A DNA stretch of 64,000 nt from Neptuniibacter sp048548695 (GCF_048548695.1 NZ_JBLYIF010000002.1); one strand, 5' to 3'. Counted from the stretch's first letter, positions 8,146-17,445 are shown. Numbers and translations: made by a program. Notes: generated by a model not told the origin, from the letters alone.

Positions 8146-9906
8146 TTACATATGCTCCGGGGCGCTCACGCCCAGCAGGCGCAGCCCATTGTTGAGTACC
8201 TGTCTGACTGCCTGGCTCAGCGTAATACGGGCATCACGCAGGTCGGTTTCATCAATCAGCAGTTTGTAGGCGTTGTAATAGGTATGGTAGTCACTGGCTA
8301 GTTCACGCAGGTAATTGGCCAGCATATGCGGCTCAAAGTTAAGTGCCGCGTTTTCTACCAACTCAGGGTATTTGGTCAGCTTGGTGATCAGGTCTTTTTC
8401 ATGTTCGGTTGCTAACAATGGCAGATTGGCCAGGCCATTCTCCTGATTCCACTGCCAGCCGACCGCTTCCAGTTTGTCCTGAACCGAGCAAATACGGGCG
8501 TGAGCATACTGTATATAGTAGACCGGATTGTCCTTGGATTCTGATTTCGCCAGCTCGAGGTCGAAGTCCATATGCTGATCGGCTTTACGGGTAACGTAAA
8601 AGAACCGGCAGGCATCGCTGCCGACTTCATCGCGCAACTCCCGCAGGGTGACAAAAGAGCCGGAGCGGGTGGACATCGCCAGTCGTTCTTCGCCACGATA
8701 TAGAATGGCAAACTGAACCAATTTTACTTCCAGTTTTTCCGGGTCATAGCCCATGGCTTGGATGGCGGCTTTTACCCGGGTGATATAACCGTGGTGGTCT
8801 GCGCCCCAGATATTGATGACCTTATCGAAACCACGTTCAAATTTGTTCATGTGGTAGGCGATGTCGGAGGCAAAATATGTGGTCTGGCCATTGGCACGCT
8901 TGACCACGCGGTCCTTGTCGTCACCAAAGTTGGTGGAACGGAACCAGAGGTTACCTTCCTGTTCATACAGGTGGCCTTTTTCCTGCAGGCTTGCCAGTGC
9001 TTTATCGACATCACCTGCGCTGGTCAGGCCACGTTCGGAGAACCAATGTTGAAACTGGATGCCGAACTCTCCCAGGTCTTCGCGAATATCAGCCAGAATT
9101 GAATTTAGGCCTGCATTAAAGACTGTGCGGTAATCTTCTTCTGCAAGCAGTTGTTGGGTGCGTTCAATCAGCGCATCAACATGCAGTTCTTTGTCGCCCC
9201 CGGCAGGCTCATCGGCTGGGATATCGGCAAATACCTCACTCACAGGCCGGTTCAAGCTGTCACCGTAGTCCGCAAACAGGCCTGCAGCAATATCATGAAT
9301 ATAGGCGCCTTTGTAACCATTGCTGGGGAAAGTGAGTGTCTGACCGCAACGTTCCAGGTAGCGTAACCAGACACTGGCAGCCAGGATATTCATTTGCCGA
9401 CCGGCATCGTTGACGTAGTACTCTCGTTCCACCTCAATCCCGGCGGCCTGTAACAGGTCGGCTACGGCAGCTCCGTAGGCGGCACCGCGGCCATGACCGA
9501 CATGCAGTGGTCCGGTTGGGTTGGCGGAAACAAACTCAACTTGAATCCGCTCTTTGCGAGGTGTTTGGGCTAGGCCAAACTGTTCGCCCTGGTTCAGTAC
9601 GTCAGCTACTACCGCTTGGGTAGAGGCGGCGTTCATGAAAAAGTTAATAAACCCAGGGCCGGCAATTTCGGTTTTGGTAACCTGATCAGACGCAGGTAGG
9701 GCTGCGACCAGTTTCTCAGCGACTTGACGCGGATTGCAGCGCGCGGGTTTAGCCAGCGTCAGTGCAATGTTCGATGCAAAATCACCGTGGCTCTTGTCCC
9801 GGGTGTTCTCCACCATAATGGTGGGGGCCAGATCAGAAGGTAGGGTGCCATCTTGTTGCAGATGGGTGAGTGCAGCGTTAATCAGTTCCGCGATATGTTG
9901 TTTCAT
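8146..9906 (-). CDS. argS: Arginyl-tRNA synthetase
   Basis: Class I aminoacyl-tRNA synthetase that charges tRNA-Arg, 586 residues. The N-terminal Add1 domain is followed by the HIGH-type motif in NPTGPLHVGHGRGA, and the KMSKS-equivalent loop reads RLAMSTRSG, a degenerate form usual for ArgRS. The C-terminal DALR anticodon-binding domain ends in GLRLLGVSAPEHM. It is transcribed with the SPOR gene 4 bases downstream. The next gene upstream is priA, whose stop lies 87 bases away. Confidence 0.98.
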   Translation of the reverse strand: MKQHIAELINAALTHLQQDGTLPSDLAPTIMVENTRDKSHGDFASNIALTLAKPARCNPRQVAEKLVAALPASDQVTKTEIAGPGFINFFMNAASTQAVVADVLNQGEQFGLAQTPRKERIQVEFVSANPTGPLHVGHGRGAAYGAAVADLLQAAGIEVEREYYVNDAGRQMNILAASVWLRYLERCGQTLTFPSNGYKGAYIHDIAAGLFADYGDSLNRPVSEVFADIPADEPAGGDKELHVDALIERTQQLLAEEDYRTVFNAGLNSILADIREDLGEFGIQFQHWFSERGLTSAGDVDKALASLQEKGHLYEQEGNLWFRSTNFGDDKDRVVKRANGQTTYFASDIAYHMNKFERGFDKVINIWGADHHGYITRVKAAIQAMGYDPEKLEVKLVQFAILYRGEERLAMSTRSGSFVTLRELRDEVGSDACRFFYVTRKADQHMDFDLELAKSESKDNPVYYIQYAHARICSVQDKLEAVGWQWNQENGLANLPLLATEHEKDLITKLTKYPELVENAALNFEPHMLANYLRELASDYHTYYNAYKLLIDETDLRDARITLSQAVRQVLNNGLRLLGVSAPEHM

Positions 9907-9993
9907 GTGCCTCGAAGTACCGTGGGGGGTTGGAAGAACCGCGTATTATCCCTGCAAATGATGGCTTTGTTAAGCACCTGCAGCAGTGGGCGG

Positions 9994-12204
9994 TTAAAAA
10001 GTATCGATCGGATCGACGTCGATACTCCAACGAACCTTGCGTGCTTCCAGGTGGTGCTCCAGGTATTCACTCAATTGGCTCAGTATTTGGTGCAGAGGTT
10101 TGCGCTGATTTGCCTGCAGTAGCAACTGTGCCCGGAACATCCCGCCGCGCTTTTCCATGGGTGAGGGCAAAGGCCCTAACCACTGACAGGGGGCTGTTTC
10201 CGTATTGGGAAAACTGGCGAATTGCTGACGCACGGCAGCCAGAAACGCTTCGGCTCTGCCGCGTTGCGTGGCCTCTGCCCGCAAGAGCGCATAGTGGCAG
10301 TATGGCGGCAGCTGCGCTTGATGGCGTTGCTGTAGTTCCAGCGTGGCGAAGGCATCGTAACCTTGAGCAACCAGGCTTTGTAACATGGGATGGTCGGCGT
10401 GATGAGTTTGCATTATCACTTGGCCTGGATGATCCGCCCGGCCAGCTCGCCCGGCGACCTGAAGAATCAGTTGTGCTGTGCGTTCCATGCCCCGGAAATC
10501 GGCACTAAACAAGCCGCCGTCAGCATTGATAATGGCGACTAACGTCACGCGCGGGAAGTGATGGCCTTTAGCCAGCATCTGGGTGCCCAGGAGAATGCAG
10601 GGGTCGCCCTGTTGTACTTGGTGCATGATATTCTGCATGGCGTCTTTACGTTGGGTGCTGTCCCGATCGACCCGCAGTATGGGGGTTTTGGGGAACAGTG
10701 CCTGCAGTGTTTGCTCCGTGCGCTCTGTGCCTGCGCCTACCGGTTGTAGCTCAGTGCTGTTGCACTGCGGGCAGTGTTGTGGAATGGGGTGTTGTTGGTC
10801 GCAGTGATGGCAGTGCAGCCTGGGGGGCTGGCGATGTAGGGTCAGGTTTGCATCGCAGCGGCGACAGTCGGCAATCCAGCCACAGGCATGACACATCAGA
10901 CTGGGGGCAAAACCGCGGCGATTCAGAAATACCAGTACTTGGGTTTGTTGCTGTAAATGCTGGCGGATTTTGTCGATCAGGATTGCGGATAGTCCGTCAC
11001 TGAGTGTTTGCTGGCGGATATCCAGCAGCTCAAACGACGGAGGCGCTGAATTTCCCGCGCGTTGAGTTAATTTGAGCCAGTGGTAGCGGCCTTCCAGAGC
11101 ATTGTGTAACGATTCTAAGGCGGGTGTGGCACTGCCGAGAACCACCGGTATGTGCTCCATTCGACCACGGTATACAGCCAAATCCCGGGCGGAATAGCGA
11201 AAACCATCCTGTTGTTTGAAGGAGGTGTCGTGTTCTTCATCAATGATGATGATGCCGGGTTTTGCCATGGGTGTGAAAATGGCAGAGCGGGTGCCGATAA
11301 TAATGCGGGCCTGGCCATCTCTTGCCTTCAGCCAGCCATCCAGGCGCTGGCGATCGGTCAGGCCGCTATGCAGGGCAACCACCGGAACGTTAAAGCGGGC
11401 TTTGAAACGGGCGATGGTCTGCGGCGTCAGGCCGATCTCTGGCACCAGAATCAAGGCTTGTAAACCTTTGTGCAGAATATGTTCAATCGCTTGCAGGTAG
11501 ACTTCGGTTTTGCCTGAGCCGGTGACGCCGTCTAATAGGCTGACGCTGAAACCAGCTTCCTGCCTGATGCTGTCAAGTGCGGTTTGTTGTTCGTCGTTTA
11601 GCGCCAGGGAGGGCTGGCGTAGAATATCTACTGTGGCATGCGCATGGTGTAGCTGCGGATTATGCTGGCTACGTAGTGCAAGTTGTTTTTCCCTAAGAGC
11701 TTTTAGTGGCGACAGTTCATAACCCTCGGCTCGCAGGGCTTCCTGGCTGATGCCTTGAGGGTGCGCTAATAAAACAGCCAATAGTTCTCGTTGCCGGTGA
11801 GCGTTTTTGGCCAGAGTATCCAGTGTCGCGTTCGGGCTTGCTTGCCAGAACCAGCTATGTCGATATTCGCAAGGTTCGCCATGGCGCAGTGCTACTGGCA
11901 AGGCCTGGTGTAGGGCATCTCCTTCGGCATGGTGGTAGTAATTCGCGGCCCAGCGGGCCAGGCGTGCAATGGTATCCGGCAGGACAGGTTGTAGGTCGAG
12001 CAGGGATTTGGCGGGCTTGAGTTTGGCCGTGGGCACTTCGCTGTGAGTGCTTACTTCCACCAGAAGGCCTATAGTTTCGCGTCTGCCGAAGCTGATTTTG
12101 AGTCTTGAGCCCGGTTGTAAGCTGTCCGGATCGATACCTTCGGGTGGCAGGTAGTCAAACAGACGGCGCAGGGGGCTGGGAATGGCCAAGCGAAGTATTT
12201 TCAT
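9994..12204 (-). CDS. priA: Primosomal replication restart helicase PriA
   Basis: DNA helicase that recognises abandoned replication forks and starts primosome reassembly. The 736-residue product has an N-terminal DNA-binding region, Walker A (GVTGSGKTEVYL), a DEAH-type box (IIIDEEHD), and a zinc-binding insertion with eight cysteines in four CxxC-type pairs (CHACGW, CRRCD, CHHCD, CPQCN). Helicase motif VI is seen as QVAGRAGRADHPG. The length agrees with the family. It is divergent from rpmE; about 180 bases separate the two starts. Confidence 0.98.
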   Translation of the reverse strand: MKILRLAIPSPLRRLFDYLPPEGIDPDSLQPGSRLKISFGRRETIGLLVEVSTHSEVPTAKLKPAKSLLDLQPVLPDTIARLARWAANYYHHAEGDALHQALPVALRHGEPCEYRHSWFWQASPNATLDTLAKNAHRQRELLAVLLAHPQGISQEALRAEGYELSPLKALREKQLALRSQHNPQLHHAHATVDILRQPSLALNDEQQTALDSIRQEAGFSVSLLDGVTGSGKTEVYLQAIEHILHKGLQALILVPEIGLTPQTIARFKARFNVPVVALHSGLTDRQRLDGWLKARDGQARIIIGTRSAIFTPMAKPGIIIIDEEHDTSFKQQDGFRYSARDLAVYRGRMEHIPVVLGSATPALESLHNALEGRYHWLKLTQRAGNSAPPSFELLDIRQQTLSDGLSAILIDKIRQHLQQQTQVLVFLNRRGFAPSLMCHACGWIADCRRCDANLTLHRQPPRLHCHHCDQQHPIPQHCPQCNSTELQPVGAGTERTEQTLQALFPKTPILRVDRDSTQRKDAMQNIMHQVQQGDPCILLGTQMLAKGHHFPRVTLVAIINADGGLFSADFRGMERTAQLILQVAGRAGRADHPGQVIMQTHHADHPMLQSLVAQGYDAFATLELQQRHQAQLPPYCHYALLRAEATQRGRAEAFLAAVRQQFASFPNTETAPCQWLGPLPSPMEKRGGMFRAQLLLQANQRKPLHQILSQLSEYLEHHLEARKVRWSIDVDPIDTF

Positions 12205-12254
12205 CTGGCCAAGACTATCGCAGTCGCTGGTGTTTGAACCAGTATTCTTTATTG

Positions 12255-12283
12255 TTGCTATGGACTATATGGGTGCGTATAAT
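12255..12283 (+). promoter_or_regulatory. Sigma-70 promoter of rpmE
   Basis: TTGCTA (12255-12260), a 17-base spacer, then TATAAT (12278-12283). The -10 is a perfect consensus match. The transcript would carry a leader of about 95 bases, including a small CCTGA/TCAGG stem at 12337-12354. RpmE represses its own mRNA through the leader in Escherichia coli, so this leader may be an autoregulatory target; that is inference. Confidence 0.7.
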
Positions 12284-12383
12284 TCGCGACCTACTTCAAC
12301 GTGCCGCTATTCGGTACTGTTTAAATCAATGCGGTGCCTGAGACAAAGATCAGGTGGCGGCATGAAGCCAATTGAGGTTAACA

Positions 12384-12599
12384 ATGAGAGCTGATATTCA
12401 TCCGGAATACTCTGAAATTACTGCATCCTGTTCTTGCGGTAATGTCATGAAAACGCGTTCCACTATGGGCAAAGACATCCACCTGGACGTATGCTCTGCT
12501 TGTCACCCGTTCTATACTGGTAAGCAGAAAGAGGCGACCACTGGTGGTCGTATCGACCGTTTCAACAAGCGTTTTGGTGCTCGCGGCCTGAAAAAATAA
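12384..12599 (+). CDS. rpmE: 50S ribosomal protein L31, zinc-binding type
   Basis: L31 bridges the large and small ribosomal subunits. The 71-residue product starts MRADIHPEY at 12384; an in-frame ATG four codons upstream (12372) is not needed. It is the C+ (zinc-containing) form, with Cys pairs in CSCGN and CSACH. The TRSTMGKDIHLDVCSACHPFYTGKQK core is nearly invariant in the family. A strong promoter precedes it and a rho-independent terminator follows 25 bases after the stop, so it is a single-gene transcript. Confidence 0.97.
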   Translation: MRADIHPEYSEITASCSCGNVMKTRSTMGKDIHLDVCSACHPFYTGKQKEATTGGRIDRFNKRFGARGLKK

Positions 12600-12624
12600 A
12601 TTTCTCTGCCGACATTATTTCGAG

Positions 12625-12658
12625 AAAAGGCACTTCCTACGGGAAGTGCCTTTTTTTT
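12625..12658 (+). terminator. Rho-independent terminator of rpmE
   Basis: A perfect 13-bp stem (AAAAGGCACTTCC with its complement), a 4-base loop (TACG) and an 8-base T run. Confidence 0.9.
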
Positions 12659-12736
12659 GGCTTACTTGAACCGGTTTTACCTTACCTGGGTAGAGCAAGG
12701 CATTATTGCAGTCTGTGTTTGTGCCGGCTGCTGTTA

Positions 12737-13081
12737 TCAGATGTCGGCTTGATTGCTACCGGACATGAATAATCGGTTGAGATTGTAGTGCTTAGCCAGA
12801 GTGCTCGGTGCGGCTTTCGCTTCATTATGCGCTGTAGTCTGTTGAGGCGGAGCGGTTTGGTTTAAGTATCCTGTTAGATCAAATGCTCCGCCGGGGATTT
12901 CTCTAACTGCGTGGTTCAGACTGCTTGTTTTTATTGGAGAGGTTTGACTGATATAGCTCGATATATCGAATGGACCGCCCTGGAAATGTGGTTGTGCATG
13001 GTTGGCTTCGTTGATGTCGGCAGCAGCAATGGCTGGTGTGCTTAAGGCTGCAATAAAAAGAGCTGTGAGTTTGTTACCCAT
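12737..13081 (-). CDS. Small secreted protein of unknown function with two internal repeats
   Basis: Not recognised. I chose the ATG at 13081 (114 residues, MGNKLTALFIAALS) because AGGTGAT lies just upstream; the longer frame from 13111 has no such support. Residues 1-21 form a signal peptide with a likely cleavage near PAIA-AAD. The mature part holds two copies of a 23-residue unit, at 27-49 and 56-78, spaced 29 residues apart and sharing N-H-A, G-G-x-F-D, Y and Q-T-x-P. They read GGPFDISSYISQTSP and GGAFDLTGYLNQTAP. There is no cysteine, no membrane segment and no lipobox. The tail is polar. It sits alone between the rpmE terminator and a long gene-free stretch, where I recall unrelated genes in Pseudomonas. 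A periplasmic or extracellular location is predicted; function unknown. Confidence 0.65.
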   Translation of the reverse strand: MGNKLTALFIAALSTPAIAAADINEANHAQPHFQGGPFDISSYISQTSPIKTSSLNHAVREIPGGAFDLTGYLNQTAPPQQTTAHNEAKAAPSTLAKHYNLNRLFMSGSNQADI

Positions 13082-13195
13082 CCTATCACCTGTTTGTTGT
13101 CTGGATTGCATGCAGGTGCTCCGAAAAATATTCAGACCCCGCGTTGATTGGTTTTCTCAGCGTCTGTCTGTGTAGCTCTGGAAAACGCTTATGTG

Positions 13196-13223
13196 TGCCA
13201 ATTGCAGGGGTGGTGCCAATTGC
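13196..13223. repeat. Direct repeat of TGCCAATTGC with an 18-base period
   Basis: Two perfect 10-base copies start 18 bases apart (13196 and 13214), about 115-140 bases upstream of the small secreted-protein gene on the minus strand. This could be a regulator-binding tandem; no factor is assigned. Confidence 0.4.
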
Positions 13224-13517
13224 TTTGGAATCTTGGATGTGACAGTGGAAAGAGTTTGTAGAAGAGGGTTAGTTGGTTGATACATAAGCGATTAATGGGC
13301 AGGTGGGCGTTTTGGTGTAGCGTTTGTCTATTTCGTGGTGAGTGAATATCGTCATTGGACTAGGGTTGCTTATGTGTCATGCCTGCAACAGCTGCCAGAT
13401 GGGTTGTTGCAATAAAACCACACTGTTTTGATGCGCGTACCACAGTTAAGTGTGTTGATTGGTGCTGTGTTGATTAGGTTTTAGTGCAGGGTCGGGGATC
13501 GGAAGGCAAAAGGAAAA

Positions 13518-13583
13518 ATGAATTTCAGATCACGTATCGTTAACAACCTGGCTGGTTTTTTCATGGTTGCTCTCTGCGCCTGA
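13518..13583 (+). CDS. Possible 21-residue leader-like peptide
   Basis: ATG at 13518, preceded closely by AAAGGA, encodes 21 residues with a basic start (MNFRSR) and a hydrophobic end (LAGFFMVALCA), then TGA. The shape is that of a signal peptide or small membrane peptide without a mature part. It may be a real small protein, a remnant of a larger exported protein, or chance. The ribosome-binding spacing is short, which lowers confidence. Confidence 0.25.
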   Translation: MNFRSRIVNNLAGFFMVALCA

Positions 13584-13665
13584 ACCATAGGTAAATTCGG
13601 GATGTTGATTAGATTGATACAGGACAATTGTGCGGTGGAAAAATAACCACCTGCTGGTATTTAAC

Positions 13666-13694
13666 TTGTCCGGAAATGGCCTTTTCTATATGAT
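13666..13694 (+). promoter_or_regulatory. Sigma-70 promoter of malic enzyme gene
   Basis: TTGTCC (13666-13671), a 17-base spacer, then TATGAT (13689-13694), about 40 bases before the malic enzyme start. Spacing is ideal; each hexamer has one or two mismatches. Confidence 0.55.
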
Positions 13695-13735
13695 TCGCGT
13701 CTCGACAACATAAACAAAATTATGGAACGCCTGCT

Positions 13736-14983
13736 ATGTCTGAAGATTTTAAACAAGCGGCCCTCGATTACCACGAGTTTCCTCGCCCAGGTAAAATCAG
13801 TGTAGAGCTAACCACCCCCGCAGAGTCTCAGCGTGATCTTTCGCTGGCATATAGCCCGGGTGTAGCTGAGCCGGTCCGTGAAATCGCCAAAGATCCTGAG
13901 AATGCGTACCGTTACACCGCTAAGGGTAACCTGGTCGCTGTAATATCAAATGGTTCTGCGATTCTGGGACTGGGAGATCTGGGTCCACTGGCTTCTAAAC
14001 CAGTAATGGAAGGTAAGGCGTTGTTGTTTAAACGCTTTGCAGGCCTGGATTCAATTGATATTGAAGTTGATGCTGAAAGCCCTCAGGCGTTCATCGATAC
14101 GGTTGCGCGTATCGCCGACACTTTTGGTGGTATCAACCTGGAAGATATCAAAGCACCTGAATGCTTTGAAATCGAGCGTGCGCTTATTGAGCGCTGCAAA
14201 ATTCCTGTATTCCACGATGATCAGCACGGTACTGCCATAGTGACTGCTGCGGGTATGATCAATGCCCTGGAAATTGCCGGTAAAGAGTTGTCCGAAGCGT
14301 CAATTGTTTGCCTGGGTGCAGGCGCTGCAGCAAATGCTTGCATGAAACTGCTGATCAATATGGGCGCTAAGGTAGAAAACATCTACATGATCGACCGTAA
14401 GGGTGTGATTCACTCTGGTCGTAATGATCTGACGCCTGAAAAAGCTGCGTTTGCTACCGAAACTGACAAGCGTACCCTGGATGATGCGATCGACGGTGCT
14501 GATGTGTTTGTTGGGCTGTCCGGTCCGGATCTGCTGTCTGCTGAGCAGCTGGCAAAAATGGCACCAACTCCGGTGGTATTTGCCTGCGCTAACCCTGATC
14601 CTGAAATTCGTCCAGAGCTGGCGCATTCTGTGCGTGATGACGTGATTATGGCGACTGGTCGTTCTGATTTCCCGAATCAGGTGAATAACGTGCTTGGCTT
14701 CCCGTTCATTTTCCGTGGTGCTATGGATGTTCGTGCCACTGCAATCAATGAAGAGATGAAAGCGGCAGCCGTATGCGCCCTGGCTGAGCTAGCGAAAGAG
14801 CCTGTGCCGCCGGAAGTGCTGGCTGCATATGGTTTGGATTCTTTGGAATTCGGGCGTGAGTACATCATTCCTAAAGCAACTGATTCCCGTTTGCTGGGTG
14901 CTGTTTCGACAGCGGTTGCGCAGGCTGCGATTGATACTGGTGTGGCGCGTTTGCCAATGCCAGCTAATTATCCACTGTCCTGA
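13736..14983 (+). CDS. maeB: Malic enzyme, short form (oxidative decarboxylation of malate to pyruvate)
   Basis: Converts malate to pyruvate and CO2 with reduction of NAD(P). At 415 residues it holds only the malic enzyme catalytic and NAD-binding domains and lacks the phosphotransacetylase-like C-terminal domain of long MaeB. Visible parts are the N-terminal SLAYSPGVAEPVREIA, GLGDLGPLASKPVMEGK, the metal/catalytic segment IPVFHDDQHGTAIV, and the dinucleotide loop VCLGAGAAANA. Cofactor preference cannot be settled here. It is a single-gene transcript with its own promoter and a bidirectional terminator shared with the convergent ponA gene. The symbol maeB is used as the nearest family name. 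Confidence 0.92.
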   Translation: MSEDFKQAALDYHEFPRPGKISVELTTPAESQRDLSLAYSPGVAEPVREIAKDPENAYRYTAKGNLVAVISNGSAILGLGDLGPLASKPVMEGKALLFKRFAGLDSIDIEVDAESPQAFIDTVARIADTFGGINLEDIKAPECFEIERALIERCKIPVFHDDQHGTAIVTAAGMINALEIAGKELSEASIVCLGAGAAANACMKLLINMGAKVENIYMIDRKGVIHSGRNDLTPEKAAFATETDKRTLDDAIDGADVFVGLSGPDLLSAEQLAKMAPTPVVFACANPDPEIRPELAHSVRDDVIMATGRSDFPNQVNNVLGFPFIFRGAMDVRATAINEEMKAAAVCALAELAKEPVPPEVLAAYGLDSLEFGREYIIPKATDSRLLGAVSTAVAQAAIDTGVARLPMPANYPLS

Positions 14984-14995
14984 TCGGGTCTGTAT

Positions 14996-15027
14996 AAAAA
15001 AAACCCGGCTACGGCCGGGTTTTTTTG
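14996..15027. terminator. Bidirectional rho-independent terminator between malic enzyme and ponA
   Basis: AAACCCGGC and GCCGGGTTT pair around a TACG loop, with an A run on the left and a T run on the right, so it can end transcription from either side. Confidence 0.9.
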
Positions 15028-15051
15028 GGTCTGGTGTTTATGAAATAAAAA

Positions 15052-17445
15052 TCAGAAGAGGCCTTCAGTGGTTTGGTTCTGATTGATGCTGCCGGGTTGG
15101 TTGGCAACCTCTGTTGGGGTGTCTTCTTCACGGAAGACTTCAAACTCGGCATCTTCCTGGCCAGGATATGCCAGCTTGCCCGTGATTGGATCTATCTTGA
15201 CGCTGACAATGCCTTCGGGGGGTACTGGGCCATTTTCCGGGCGATCTCGCAGTGCTTCTCGCATGTAGTCAATCCAGATTGGTAGCGCGGCGGTGCCACC
15301 AAACTCGCGGCGACCCAGGGTTGTGGGTTGGTCGAAACCTACCCAGACAGTGGTGACAACATCGCGGTTAAACCCAGAGAACCAAGCATCTTTTTGATCG
15401 TTGGTAGTGCCGGTTTTCCCTGCCAAGTCCTGGCGGTTGAGAGCCAGTGCTCTCGTGCCTGTGCCGCGGCGAATGACATCCTGCATCATATTGTAGGTCA
15501 TGTACGCAACCCGTTCGTCAATGACTCTGGATGCCAGAGGCCGATCGGTAAATACCTGCCCTTCTGCCGCTGAGGCCGAGCCTTCGGCCAGGGCTGGCTG
15601 GCAATTCTGGCAGACAATCTCAGGGGTCGCATTAAACAGCACTTCCCCTTCTGCGTTTTCTACCCGCTCAATAAAGTACGGTTTAACCTGATAGCCGCCA
15701 TTGGCCAGGCTGGCATAACCTGTGACAAGTTGCAGTGGTGTGATATCGGCACTGCCGAGAGACAAAGAGAGGTTTTTCGGCAGGGTTTCTCTGTCAAAAC
15801 CTATTTGTTCGAGGAAATCCAGGGCTGTATTTATGCCGATGGCGCGGAGCAGCCGGATCGAAACCAGGTTACGGGATTTGTACAGGGCGACTCTGAGTCG
15901 GGTCGGACCATAAAACTGTTTGCTGTAATTCTCTGGCCGCCAGTTGCCTTCCAGCTGGTTATCATGAAATACGATCGGAGCATCATTGATCAGTGTGGCG
16001 GGGGTGTAGCCCTGATTGAGCGCGGCGGCATAGATGAATGGTTTGAAATTTGAACCCGGCTGACGTGCAGCCTGAGTAACACGATTGAATTTATTCTGGG
16101 TGAAGCTGAACCCACCTACCAGAGAGATAATGGCGCCGTTATCGGGGTTCATTGATACCAGTGCTCCCTGAGCATTGGGCACCTGGGTGAGGATGGCTTT
16201 GTCTTCCTGCCAGCGCAGGCGAATGATATCTCCGGCCTTGAGAATATCGCTCGGCTGTTTGGGCTTGGCGCCAGTGTAGTTGACGGTTTTAAAGGGGCGC
16301 GCCCACTGCATACCGTCCCATTCCAGTATTAGCTGGCTGCCATCTTTAAGCCGTAGGTCGGCGGTCTTTGCTTCATCATTCAGACTGATAACCAATGCAG
16401 GCTCAAGTCCGCCAAAAGCTGGAATTCCTTGCAGGTGTTTTATTTGTTGCTCGGATGTTATATCCGTTAAGTCAGTCTGTTGTTCAGCGCCTTTGTAACC
16501 ATGTCGTTCGGTGTATGCCACGAGCCCTTTAACTAAAGCGCTATTGGCCGCGCCCTGTAGCTCGCTGTTGACGGTTGTAAAAACTTTGTAGCCGTCAGTA
16601 TACAGTGCTTCGCCGAGCTGGGCGTAAAGCTCACTGCGCACCATTTCCGCTAGGTAGGGTGCACTGAGCTCTATGTCGCTGCTATGGTATTTGGCTGTGA
16701 CGGGTTGGTTGATGGCTTCTTCCAGGGCTTGATCATCAATATAACCCTGGCTGTGCATGCGTTGTAGAATCCAATTACGTCGTTCTAAAGCCCGGCTGGG
16801 GTTGGAAATAGGGTTAAACGCTGAGGGTGCTTTTGGTAGTCCGGCAATCATTGCCAAACGTTCAAGGCTCAAGTCCTGAATGTCTTGGCCGTAATAGACA
16901 TTAGCGGCGGCTTGAATGCCATATGCTCGTTGACCCAGGTAGATCTTGTTGATGTATAGTTCTAGGATCTCTTCTTTGCTGAGTTCCTGTTCAATGCGCA
17001 GCGATAGCAGGATCTCCATAAATTTGCGGGTAAAGGTGCGCTCCCGGGTTAATAGGTAATTTTTGGCCACCTGCATGGTGATGGTGGAGCCGCCACTCTG
17101 GATCTGGCCGCTGGAGGCAAGTTGGAAGGCTGCGCGTGCCAGGCCCTTGATGTCGATGCCGGGATGCTCGAAAAAACGACTATCTTCGGCAGAGAGGATG
17201 GCATGAATAAATGTTGTGGGGATTTCGCTATAGCTGATAGGTGTGCGTCGCTTTTCGCCATACTCCGAAATCAGTTTGTTGTCGGATGAGTAAATCCGCA
17301 ACGGCGTCTGCAAGCGAACATCCCGAAGCGTCTGGACGTCGGGCAGTTGTGGAGTAAAGTAGAAATATACGCCAGCAATCGCGATAATTGAGGCAAGAGT
17401 GCCAGCGATACTCAATTTAAACAGTAGTTTTAACAGCGAAAACAT
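15052..17445 (-). CDS. mrcA: Penicillin-binding protein 1A (bifunctional glycosyltransferase/transpeptidase)
   Basis: Class A PBP that polymerises and cross-links peptidoglycan at the outer face of the inner membrane. The 797-residue product starts with one membrane anchor (LSIAGTLASIIAIAGVYFYF). The GT51 domain follows, with the catalytic EDSRFFEH and GGSTITMQVAKNYL. An OB-like domain comes next, then the transpeptidase with SNFK (Ser465), SRN and KTGT (Lys677). The gene is usually called ponA in Pseudomonas and lies divergent from pilM, as here. Its 3' end meets malic enzyme across a shared terminator. Confidence 0.97.
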   Translation of the reverse strand: MFSLLKLLFKLSIAGTLASIIAIAGVYFYFTPQLPDVQTLRDVRLQTPLRIYSSDNKLISEYGEKRRTPISYSEIPTTFIHAILSAEDSRFFEHPGIDIKGLARAAFQLASSGQIQSGGSTITMQVAKNYLLTRERTFTRKFMEILLSLRIEQELSKEEILELYINKIYLGQRAYGIQAAANVYYGQDIQDLSLERLAMIAGLPKAPSAFNPISNPSRALERRNWILQRMHSQGYIDDQALEEAINQPVTAKYHSSDIELSAPYLAEMVRSELYAQLGEALYTDGYKVFTTVNSELQGAANSALVKGLVAYTERHGYKGAEQQTDLTDITSEQQIKHLQGIPAFGGLEPALVISLNDEAKTADLRLKDGSQLILEWDGMQWARPFKTVNYTGAKPKQPSDILKAGDIIRLRWQEDKAILTQVPNAQGALVSMNPDNGAIISLVGGFSFTQNKFNRVTQAARQPGSNFKPFIYAAALNQGYTPATLINDAPIVFHDNQLEGNWRPENYSKQFYGPTRLRVALYKSRNLVSIRLLRAIGINTALDFLEQIGFDRETLPKNLSLSLGSADITPLQLVTGYASLANGGYQVKPYFIERVENAEGEVLFNATPEIVCQNCQPALAEGSASAAEGQVFTDRPLASRVIDERVAYMTYNMMQDVIRRGTGTRALALNRQDLAGKTGTTNDQKDAWFSGFNRDVVTTVWVGFDQPTTLGRREFGGTAALPIWIDYMREALRDRPENGPVPPEGIVSVKIDPITGKLAYPGQEDAEFEVFREEDTPTEVANQPGSINQNQTTEGLF

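Larger units (their letters stand above)
13082..13735. other. Gene-poor intergenic region upstream of malic enzyme
   Basis: About 650 bases with no convincing ordinary gene. It holds a direct repeat of TGCCAATTGC (13196-13205 and 13214-13223), a possible 21-codon ORF at 13518-13583, and the malic enzyme promoter at 13666-13694. Base composition looks lower in G+C than the neighbouring genes. I see no tRNA-like fold. Confidence 0.6.
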
